DNA of 55,966 bases, taken from positions 1 to 55,966 of the forward strand of contig NZ_JAMQOT010000015.1 in NCBI RefSeq assembly GCF_029502005.1, written 5' to 3'. How positions within the stretch are numbered: the stretch's first letter is position 1; each line of letters opens with the position of its first letter. Below are positions 47,506 through 54,221 of the stretch, in pieces. Under the pieces are notes generated by a model that saw only the letters and a program-made list of their open reading frames with translations, ran no database searches and was not told where the DNA came from. The DNA comes from Natrinema salsiterrestre. GTDB taxonomy: Archaea > Halobacteriota > Halobacteria > Halobacteriales > Natrialbaceae. Made by a program: the position numbers and the translations under genes.

Positions 47506-47519
47506 CTGATCATCAGCTA
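47503..47519. terminator. Palindrome TAGCTGA-TCA-TCAGCTA
   Basis: Seven-bp arms around TCA, with the left arm formed by the TAG stop of the orphan gene. It could be a transcription end hairpin or an operator. Confidence 0.4.
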
Positions 47520-47605
47520 ACAGTTTCGGCACCTCGAGTGTTAGCTCGACTTACTTCTGGAGTTGGTCGACGCTCTTTCAATCAAGTCGAATGCATGAAG
47601 CCACC

Positions 47606-47639
47606 GTGTTAACTAACCAGTATGCTGATGAGTTAACAC
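47606..47639. repeat. Inverted repeat GTGTTAACT...AGTTAACAC upstream of parA
   Basis: Nine-bp perfect arms (47606-47614, 47631-47639) with a 16-bp spacer, just before the iteron array. Similar in core to the TTAACCAACA repeats at 36.1 and 38.4 kb. Probably an operator or part of the partition site. Confidence 0.65.
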
Positions 47640-47647
47640 AGGCAGTC

Positions 47648-47721
47648 TGACCAGACAAGTTGACCAGACGTTCTGACCAGACGCCTTGACCAAGACGACT
47701 GTTGGGAACGTCTGACGGGTC
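47648..47721 (+). repeat. 13-bp iterons (parS/centromere or origin)
   Basis: TGACCAGAC starts at 47648, 47661 and 47674, TGACCAAGAC at 47687, and degenerate copies at 47700 and 47713, all in exact 13-bp steps. The array ends 4 bp before parA. Iterons beside parA act as partition site and promoter operator in plasmids, and can also be replication iterons. Confidence 0.75.
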
Positions 47722-47724
47722 TTT

Positions 47725-48594
47725 ATGTCGAACGTTCACGATCAGACTGGCATGCTCGCGTACAGTGTATATGGCGAAGCGGGGGGTCCGGGAAAAACCA
47801 CGATCTCCGGCTCGCTGGCAGCTGCGCACGCTCGCCACGATCTGGATGTCCTCGCGATTGATCTCGATCCGCAGAACGCATCGCTCAGTTATCTGCTCGA
47901 CGTCGACGACGATCGCGAAGACCCCGACGTCGATCACCTGGTCCGACACCTGATCGATCGGCCGAAGGGCTCGTTCGAGGACCTGATCCGTACGACCGAC
48001 CACGGCATCGACATCATCCCAGCCCACAACGCGCTCTCAGGCCTCGATGATCTCCTCGATCGCGTCGCGAAGACCGCGAACGACATGGGGGAAGACTTCG
48101 ATCCGACCACCCGACTCCGGGAGGTCCTGGTCGAGTTCGGCGTCGCCGACCGGTACGACGTCGTGATCATCGACCCATCCCGGACCGAAGGGGCTGGTCT
48201 CTACAACGCGATCGCAGCGACCGGGAGTCTCGTCGTCCCAGCGGAGGCGACGGCGAAGGGGAAGCAGTCCGTGATCGGTCTCGAGCAGCTGGTCGGTGGC
48301 CTCGAGGAAGAACTGGGTGGCATTGACGTCGGCGTCCTCGCGGTCGTCCCGAACAAAGTCGACAAGCGCTCCGGGACACAGCGAACGTATCTCCAGGACC
48401 TGCAGGAAGTTGCGTATCCCGTCCCGGTCGAGATCCCGATTCGTGGGGCACTGTTCGACGGCGCGTGGGAGCATCGCTGTTCTCCCTATGAGTTCGTCGA
48501 GGAACACCGTGAGCGAGTGCCCGACCGCGAACGCGAAACGCTCGAGTTGATCGATGAGCTCGCCGCGACGATCGAAGCGGAGGCAGACCTATGA
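47725..48594 (+). CDS. parA: ParA-type partition ATPase
   Basis: A 289-residue protein with a deviant Walker A (EAGGPGKTT, 18-26), switch I-like AIDLDPQNASLSYLL, Walker B DVVIIDPSRTEG and VLAVVPNKVDKRSGT. The usual signature Lys is replaced by Ala in AGGPGKT, which is common in haloarchaeal ParA/Soj proteins. It binds ATP and host DNA and moves the viral episome through its partner and the iterons just upstream. The ATG at 47725 is 4 bp after the array; a second ATG lies nine codons on. Confidence 0.9.
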   Translation: MSNVHDQTGMLAYSVYGEAGGPGKTTISGSLAAAHARHDLDVLAIDLDPQNASLSYLLDVDDDREDPDVDHLVRHLIDRPKGSFEDLIRTTDHGIDIIPAHNALSGLDDLLDRVAKTANDMGEDFDPTTRLREVLVEFGVADRYDVVIIDPSRTEGAGLYNAIAATGSLVVPAEATAKGKQSVIGLEQLVGGLEEELGGIDVGVLAVVPNKVDKRSGTQRTYLQDLQEVAYPVPVEIPIRGALFDGAWEHRCSPYEFVEEHRERVPDRERETLELIDELAATIEAEADL

Positions 48595-48989
48595 AGCCCG
48601 GCGCGGGGGACGACCTCCTGAGCGACGACGATGACGACCAGGAGGATGTCGACGACGCTGCAGTCGAGGACAGCGTCGACGATCTCCTCGCCGGCGAAGA
48701 CGAGGGTAGTGACGAGTCCGATACTGCGGCCTCGAGCGAGAACAACGGCTACTCGCTGCCGTGGATCCACCGACGGAACACTGTCAAGTCGGATCGGTCG
48801 GAGGTCATCCAGTTGCACGTCCGCGAGCCGACCGTCGACGGGGAAGCCGATCTTCACGACGACGTCGAAGACATCCTCGATGAAGACGTGTACGCGCTTG
48901 ACCTCCGAGAGGCGGCGTACCTGGTCGCGATGCAGCACCCCGACGAGGTTGCTGACCAGCTCCGAGAGTGGGGCTACGACTTCGAGTAG
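48591..48989 (+). CDS. ParA partner (ParB-like adaptor) candidate
   Basis: A 132-residue protein overlapping parA by 4 bp. The first 60 residues are acidic and disordered; the rest (LPWIHRRNTVKSDRSEVIQLHV; LDLREAAYLVAMQHPDEVADQLREWGYDF) is a small helical domain that could bind DNA or ParA. It is not the ParB nuclease-like family. Its role is inferred from the operon. Confidence 0.75.
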   Translation: MKPGAGDDLLSDDDDDQEDVDDAAVEDSVDDLLAGEDEGSDESDTAASSENNGYSLPWIHRRNTVKSDRSEVIQLHVREPTVDGEADLHDDVEDILDEDVYALDLREAAYLVAMQHPDEVADQLREWGYDFE

Positions 48990-49061
48990 GGCAACTGGCC
49001 GAATCGATAAAGCGGCATACGATATAGGGATGGAGCAGCACACCCACCTCGCGGGTGTAAT

Positions 49062-49940
49062 ATGAGTGGAGATAATACAAACACTACCGAGGCTGATGGG
49101 GAAACGTGGCGACAACTGCGAGAACAGCGTCTTGAGATCGACGATCATCAATGCGTGAACTGCGGTAACAGTGGTATGCTGCATGTTCACCATGTAGTTC
49201 CGAAGAGTCTTGGCGGAGTTGATGAACTCTCTAATCTGAGGTCACTATGTATAGATTGCCACGATAAAGCTCATGACCGGAGTATTGGAGTGATAAAAGG
49301 GCACTACAAGAGTAGTGATACTCGATGGCTGCCATCTACTGACACGATGCGGTGGTTTATTAACCAGATACACCACCCTTTGGATCGGTTGGTCGTCATA
49401 ATATTAGCAAAGACAGGCATCGGGGTTGGAGAACTCTCGTCGCTTACAGTTGATGATATTTACCTCCGTGACGGTGGGTTAGGCCTCACGTCAACTGTAG
49501 AGCGACCGTCTCACCCCTTCTTTCTCCTCGAGGAAACAAAAAACGGGCCCGGTAGTGGCGTTTCCCAGAGGTTGTGTGACACCTTTGTGCCGATCGGCCC
49601 GGAACTCCAAGGGTGTTTGATGAGATATTTGGCGATTAGGCCGGATGGTCTTACCAATAAATTGCTTCTTGGTACGGGGGAATCATGGGGTGAAGGGGTA
49701 GGAAGAGACGGGATCGAATATATAATCAGAAAACACGGACAGAAGGTTGGCTTTTATGAAAGTGGCGCTGGTGCTACTAAGAACCTCACTCCGAATGTGT
49801 TCCGTCAATTTTTCGACGAGCGCTATCAGGGGCAGCCTGCTGTCCGTGATTATATCCTCGGCAAGAAAAAGAAGATGCAATTCGACCAAGGGCAGATCGT
49901 TACAGATTACCGTGAGTCAATATACGAACTCTTATTTTGA
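49062..49940 (+). CDS. HNH domain fused to degenerate tyrosine-recombinase domain
   Basis: A 292-residue protein. Residues 28-70 are an HNH nuclease: C31/C34, HVHHVVPKS (His43-His44), Asn59 and C63/C66-H67. Residues 100-290 follow the integrase catalytic fold: LAKTGIGVGELSSLTVDDI (normally TGxRxxE; Arg replaced by Gly121), LTPNVFRQFF (HxxR with His replaced by Asn; Arg248 kept), YILGKKKK (LGH with His replaced by Lys) and Tyr283 at the right spacing. The gene is AT-rich and single. The recombinase part may only bind DNA, and the HNH may cut; an active enzyme is doubtful. Confidence 0.75.
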   Translation: MSGDNTNTTEADGETWRQLREQRLEIDDHQCVNCGNSGMLHVHHVVPKSLGGVDELSNLRSLCIDCHDKAHDRSIGVIKGHYKSSDTRWLPSTDTMRWFINQIHHPLDRLVVIILAKTGIGVGELSSLTVDDIYLRDGGLGLTSTVERPSHPFFLLEETKNGPGSGVSQRLCDTFVPIGPELQGCLMRYLAIRPDGLTNKLLLGTGESWGEGVGRDGIEYIIRKHGQKVGFYESGAGATKNLTPNVFRQFFDERYQGQPAVRDYILGKKKKMQFDQGQIVTDYRESIYELLF

Positions 49941-49983
49941 TCTCTCAGACCACTCCAAGAATTATATCCGAACTGATGACATT

Positions 49984-50013
49984 CACACTTGATTACTGTG
50001 ATAGTCAAGTGTG
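49984..50013. terminator. Inverted repeat CACACTTGA...TCAAGTGTG
   Basis: Perfect 9-bp arms (49984-49992 and 50005-50013) with a 12-bp loop, 44 bp after the HNH-recombinase gene and before the truncated 52-residue gene. Possible end-of-transcript hairpin or operator. Confidence 0.45.
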
Positions 50014-50052
50014 TTGTCCTGTCCTTTATTCGAGAAGCCGCGGTCAACGACG

Positions 50053-50211
50053 ATGCCTCTGGACGATCGTCGCGAGGACCTCCTCACCGCTGTTGCACTG
50101 ACCGAGTTCAGCGTTCACTACGAAGAAGCTGATCCCGAGCTCGCCAAATGGACGTGGCAGCTGGCTGCCGACCGCTTCTCAATCACGATATTGGGCTTCT
50201 CGAGGTACTGA
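50053..50211 (+). pseudogene. Frameshifted copy of the 60-residue gene
   Basis: The first 41 residues (MPLDDRREDLLTAVALTEFS...) match the intact gene at 51331, including the upstream TATA (TTTATTC about 29 nt before the ATG) and the GAAGCCGCGG leader. At codon 42 a one-base loss shifts the frame (compare CGCTTCTCAATCACG with CGCCTCGTCGATCACG), giving a shorter, different C-terminus. It is thus a degenerate duplicate, though a 52-residue peptide is still possible. Confidence 0.75.
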
Positions 50212-50321
50212 AAGACAGTGCATCGGCTATTCGGAGGATCCATGTCTACAGTTCGAGAGTGTAGTTCTCCATGAAAGAAGCGGCCAGTCGTTGAATACTT
50301 ATTTTCGGTGAATATGGACCG

Positions 50322-50381
50322 ATGAACACCTTAATTGGGTATGGGCCTAAAAATAGCGAAAATAGATCTGGGGGGAGATAA
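50322..50381 (+). CDS. Possible 19-residue leader peptide
   Basis: ATG at 50322, about 20 nt after a TATA-like ACTTATTTT, and a TAA that overlaps the next start. The product (MNTLIGYGPKNSENRSGGR) ends over the Shine-Dalgarno of the 34-residue gene, so it may serve translational coupling only. Confidence 0.35.
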   Translation: MNTLIGYGPKNSENRSGGR

Positions 50382-50486
50382 GTGAAAGATCCACATCTCA
50401 TTGGACCGGTACTGGTGTTGCTCTCAGTAGTCGTTTTCGTAGTTGGAGGTCTCCTTGCTGCGGTGAGTGCTGGGATAATAGGGTAG
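50382..50486 (+). CDS. 34-residue transmembrane microprotein A
   Basis: GTG at 50382, with a GGGGGGAG Shine-Dalgarno 6 nt upstream. The product is one hydrophobic helix (IGPVLVLLSVVVFVVGGLLA) after MKDPHL. Expected in the cell membrane. It is followed 17 bp later by a second 34-residue membrane peptide gene. Confidence 0.55.
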   Translation: MKDPHLIGPVLVLLSVVVFVVGGLLAAVSAGIIG

Positions 50487-50503
50487 GTATCTATACGATT
50501 AAA

Positions 50504-50608
50504 ATGAAAATCTCAAAAGGAGTTCTTGCGTTAATCGTGATCGCGTTGCTACTGCTCGCCATCATCCTTGTCGGTGGAGGAATTGGTGGCTGGGTGGTCC
50601 CTACATGA
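50504..50608 (+). CDS. 34-residue transmembrane microprotein B
   Basis: ATG at 50504; a Lys-rich start (MKISKG) and a hydrophobic helix (VLALIVIALLLLAIILVGGG) ending in GWVVPT. Same length and layout as microprotein A, so the two may form a pair, for example in membrane permeability or a toxin-like role. No family can be named. Confidence 0.55.
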   Translation: MKISKGVLALIVIALLLLAIILVGGGIGGWVVPT

Positions 50609-50711
50609 GCTCACAAAAAGAAGTTTGAGGATTGCTCAGACCTCTCTGTTGTTCTGGTAGGGACTATATTCGAGACGTAGGTATTTGTGAGAACCTCCCC
50701 TTGTCTGGTCC

Positions 50712-50843
50712 ATGTCAGACGACGATCGCGATCCGCTCGAGATCTGTCCAGCCTGCCATGACGGGACGCTCCAGGAACGGACTCGGCGCGGTGTGACAGA
50801 TTACTCCTGTGATCTCTGTCCGTATAGTACGCCAGTTCCATAG
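50712..50843 (+). CDS. 43-residue zinc-ribbon protein
   Basis: ATG at 50712, about 27 nt after a GGTATTTGT TATA-like box (50677-50685). CPACHDGTL and CDLCPYST form a zinc ribbon. Monocistronic and probably leaderless. Similar short ribbons recur across the window. Confidence 0.65.
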   Translation: MSDDDRDPLEICPACHDGTLQERTRRGVTDYSCDLCPYSTPVP

Positions 50844-51330
50844 CTGATGACTGTCGGCTCAGGTTGGTGTAGGAAGTCCGGGAAGATGAGGGTAGTGGTG
50901 GTGGTGGGGGAAATGACCTCATGGATGTGAGTTGTCGCCCCGGACATCCATTACTGCGCCCGCATGCAATTTGAAGGTTTGCTTCATTTCAATCCGTGAG
51001 TTGTCCCAGATCCCATCACCAAAAAAGAAACTAAACGCTGTTTCTACCGGTATCAAACGTCCGAAAACGGCCAATAGGTTCATACCAGTTGTGTCCTAAC
51101 GACCAGATGGCGAGGGGGAAAGAGTGGTCAACACCACTCGACTGTTCGACACGAGACATCCACACCTCGCCGCTCTGAGATCGATCACAAAGTCAATTGC
51201 CATATTGCCACACGATCTCGGTCCCACCCCGTCGAACACCCATTGATGAGGTGGGGGGTCCAACGCTGGCCTCTGGCCGGCGTTTCTGTACTACGTAGGT
51301 TTATACATGAAGCCGCGGCCAACGGCAGTG
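50844..51330. other. 487-bp region without a supported gene
   Basis: Only short frames (up to about a dozen codons) on the plus strand and an antisense frame without motifs. It has GT-rich runs near 50890, an A-rich tract near 51025, a strong hairpin at 51262-51284, and the promoter of the 60-residue gene (51299-51304). It could hold an origin or regulatory RNA, but no clear repeats support that. Confidence 0.45.
51262..51284. terminator. Hairpin AACGC-T-GGCC-TCT-GGCC-G-GCGTT
   Basis: A near-perfect 10-bp stem with a TCT loop followed by a short T-rich stretch, just before the TATA of the 60-residue gene. May end transcripts from either side or insulate the promoter. Confidence 0.4.
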
Positions 51331-51513
51331 ATGCCTCTGGACGATCGTCGCGAAGACTTCCTGGTCGCCGTCGCACTGACTGAGTTCTCAGTCCACTACG
51401 AAACCGCGGACCCCAAGCTCGCCGAACAGGCGTGGCAGCTGGCCGCCGATCGCCTCGTCGATCACGACGTCAGGCCCGCCGAGGCCGTTGACGCGCTCGA
51501 GATTGGTGTCTAA
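51331..51513 (+). CDS. 60-residue helical protein (intact copy)
   Basis: MPLDDRREDFLVAVALTEFS, then VHYETADPKLAEQAWQLAADRLVDHDV and PAEAVDALEIG: three helices, no Cys. TATA TTTATAC at 51299-51305 suggests a leaderless mRNA from about 51327, so the ATG at 51331 is preferred to one at 51307. It is convergent with the hub gene, overlapping it by 4 bp. Unknown; a duplicated, frameshifted copy lies 1.3 kb upstream. Confidence 0.7.
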   Translation: MPLDDRREDFLVAVALTEFSVHYETADPKLAEQAWQLAADRLVDHDVRPAEAVDALEIGV

Positions 51514-54221
51514 ACCTGCCTCGAGACACGGCCGACCTTCTCGCTCAGCGACGGAATCACGTCTTCTGGACGCTGACCGCTGCCCAGCTGCAAGACGATC
51601 TGCTCTGGGGAGTTGTTGATTCCACGAACCCGGAGCGGTCGGTCGACCGGGAGCTCCTCGAGGTCGACGGTCTCAGTCAAAGCGAACCCGACGTCGTCGC
51701 GGGCGATCGTCACCTCGGCCTCGATCGGCGTTTGGGAGACCTCCTTGACGATCCCGAGCGCGATCTGTTCAGCCTCGAACTGAGAGTTTGCGGTCGAGAT
51801 GTCCTTCTCGATCGTGTCAGGATTAGTCTCGCCCCCGATCTCGTACTCACCGCGGATCTTGTACTGATAATCAACCGCGTAGGTCTCGCCCTGAACCATA
51901 TCGCCGCTGTCGGTGATCGCGATCGCGCCGATGTCCCACTCGATCGTGTAGTCTGTCCGACGCTCGAACACCGTGTCGGGATTCGAGGGGTCGTAGACCG
52001 TCTCACTGGTGGCCTTGATGTACTGCTCCTCGAGGCCGCGCAGGTCGCCTGGCGCGTCGGCGACAAACTCATCGCCCTCGACCGAGCGCGAGCCACCGAA
52101 GATCACCGCCCGATCGTAGCGCTCTCGGACGTCCTTCCCGACCTGATAATCGACGAGCGACTGGTCAGTGGTCGCCGTGCGGAGACCGGGCTGGGTCCAC
52201 TCGAGCGAGAGGCCGCCGACGTCGTCGTCCCACTGGAGCTCCCAGATCCAGTTGCCGTCGTCGGCGATCTCGCGCAGGATCTCGCGCAGCGAGCCTCGGT
52301 TGTAGTAATCGATCAACTGCGGCGTGTCGTTGAGGTCCGCCGACAGCGTCAGCCTCTCGAGGACCTGGGGGGCGTCACGGATCCCCGGCGTCTCGGTCGG
52401 GTCGCTATCGTAGCCACCGAGGCGGACCTGGGCGATGATCTCGTTCGACGCCGAGGCGAAGTCGCCGGAGACCGTCTGGCTGTTGTTGGCGCTGATCCAG
52501 TTGTTGCCACCGTCGTTCGAGATCCGGACTCGCTGACTCCTCGAGGTGTCGGGCATCTCGACCTCGAGTGCGCCGCCGACGATCTGGAAGCCCGAGCTGA
52601 CCGTGGTCTCGAACGTGTACGCGTCGGGGAAAATCGAGACGTCGATCACGCCGTCGTCAGCCGGACCTGTCGGCGGTGGGCTCGTGTACCGACTGTCGTA
52701 AGCGTAGAGACCGTCGACGTAGATGGTATCTCCCGACCCAGTGATGTTGAGCTCGACGTCGACGTCGCCGCTATATGTGTCCGGGTAGCTGTCCGGATCG
52801 TCGCCGGCGACGTCGAATGTGCGCAGGTCGAAGATGGTGTCAGTCGGCTCGAGCGCGTCACCTGGGATGGTGTCGGCCACTTCGCCATCGATGAGCAGCT
52901 CCATCGGTGGGTGGCCGTCGGTGAATGCGAATAGTGGGGCGAATATGAGATTTGCCGCTGGGACCTCGTGATCGAGCCTGATCGTCGTCGACTTGCTGTG
53001 CAGGCTACTGTTCATCTCGATAGCAACGCCCCCAGACCAACGACCCTCGTTGAGGTCGCTACTCTCACCGCCGTCACTTCCCGACGCGTCTTCGGCTTCT
53101 TCCCACCAGCCAGTTTGAGTCACTTCGAGGCCGTTGACATCCTGGACGGGCTCGTCCGCTGGTAGATCGGCGATGATCTCCTCCCAGTCGGACAACCCGA
53201 TCCTGCGGAGATCGACGTCTTCCTCGGTACTCGTGGACGGGTCGTCGACGGTGTATGCAAGGCCAGTCTTCTCATCGAGTATCTGCTTGACGCCCTCCTG
53301 GGCGAGGATTTCGTCGAACTGGACGTCGTCGACGTACTGGTCGAGTTCGGACCCGCCGCGGAGGACCAACGTGATGCCGTTCGGCGCGGAGGTGTCCTTG
53401 ACGAATTCGTCGATCGGCTGCCGTTGGCCGTCCTTCCAGACCCGTGCCGGTGCGCCCTCGAGGTCCTCGTCACGCCACCGGTCGGCCTCTGGGACCGTGA
53501 TTTCGAGCTCGGGCAGATCGTTGAGCCGCGGCTTGGCCTGGACGTCCTGGATCCGTGGCGTGAACGTCGTCCCGCTCGGATGGTCGATCTCGACGTGCCA
53601 GCCTCGCGGCGGAACGTACCGATCCGAGAGGCCGATCGAGGTCGTCGTGACCGTTCCAACGCTGGTATCCGCGTACACCCACTCTGTTCGGGCTCTGGCG
53701 AAATACTCGTACTCGCGGTCGGGCGAGACGGTATCGTCGACGAAGCTCTCAGTGTTTTGACCGACTGTAGCAACCAGAAGCCCCTCATCGTCATACTCGT
53801 AGTCAACCCGACGACGATAGATCTGGTAGCTACCCTCGAAGTCAGCGTTATCTGTCCACAGGACCTCCAGCGAGGTGTCCCCGACGTTCGCGAAGCCGAT
53901 CCCGTTCGGTGCCGGGAGGTTCGTGATAGAGTCTGCCTCAAGCCAGTTCCCAGTGACGTGTGCCGTTTGGGTCCTGATTCTGACGTCGTATTTCTCCCCG
54001 TCAAGGATGTCGACGAACGTCTGCTCGAGGACTGCGTCGTAGGCGACGATGGCCGAGCCGGAGTCGCCCCAGCTTTCGTTTCCGTCCGTCTCACGGACCT
54101 CGAGCCGGTACTCGCCGTTGTTCAGGACGTCATTCCAGATTGCGGTTATCTCGTCTGGCTCAGATCCGTCCAGATCGAGCCCCTCAGCGTCTGGGAGAGT
54201 CGTAGTGAATTGAACAGGCAT
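51510..54221 (-). CDS. Large tail hub / receptor-associated protein with FN3 domains
   Basis: A 903-residue protein. The N-terminal 205 residues hold two FN3-like units (PDEITAIWNDVLNNGEYRLEV; LPAPNGIGFANVGDTSLEVLW). Then WHVEIDHPSGTTFTPRIQDVQAKPRLNDLPELEITVP starts a hub-like beta domain. A jelly-roll-like middle (about 390-520) and a C-terminal hub segment (LREILREIADDGNWIWEL; VDYQVGKDVRERYDRAVIFGG; EAEQIALGIVKEVSQTP) follow. The order FN3-hub is as in siphovirus tail-tip proteins. It is last in the late transcript and overlaps the fibre gene stop. Confidence 0.8.
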   Translation of the reverse strand: MPVQFTTTLPDAEGLDLDGSEPDEITAIWNDVLNNGEYRLEVRETDGNESWGDSGSAIVAYDAVLEQTFVDILDGEKYDVRIRTQTAHVTGNWLEADSITNLPAPNGIGFANVGDTSLEVLWTDNADFEGSYQIYRRRVDYEYDDEGLLVATVGQNTESFVDDTVSPDREYEYFARARTEWVYADTSVGTVTTTSIGLSDRYVPPRGWHVEIDHPSGTTFTPRIQDVQAKPRLNDLPELEITVPEADRWRDEDLEGAPARVWKDGQRQPIDEFVKDTSAPNGITLVLRGGSELDQYVDDVQFDEILAQEGVKQILDEKTGLAYTVDDPSTSTEEDVDLRRIGLSDWEEIIADLPADEPVQDVNGLEVTQTGWWEEAEDASGSDGGESSDLNEGRWSGGVAIEMNSSLHSKSTTIRLDHEVPAANLIFAPLFAFTDGHPPMELLIDGEVADTIPGDALEPTDTIFDLRTFDVAGDDPDSYPDTYSGDVDVELNITGSGDTIYVDGLYAYDSRYTSPPPTGPADDGVIDVSIFPDAYTFETTVSSGFQIVGGALEVEMPDTSRSQRVRISNDGGNNWISANNSQTVSGDFASASNEIIAQVRLGGYDSDPTETPGIRDAPQVLERLTLSADLNDTPQLIDYYNRGSLREILREIADDGNWIWELQWDDDVGGLSLEWTQPGLRTATTDQSLVDYQVGKDVRERYDRAVIFGGSRSVEGDEFVADAPGDLRGLEEQYIKATSETVYDPSNPDTVFERRTDYTIEWDIGAIAITDSGDMVQGETYAVDYQYKIRGEYEIGGETNPDTIEKDISTANSQFEAEQIALGIVKEVSQTPIEAEVTIARDDVGFALTETVDLEELPVDRPLRVRGINNSPEQIVLQLGSGQRPEDVIPSLSEKVGRVSRQV

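Noticed and set aside
50611-50922. Minus-strand 103-codon frame
   Set aside because: Covers the plus-strand 43-residue zinc-ribbon gene with a good TATA; product is low-complexity.
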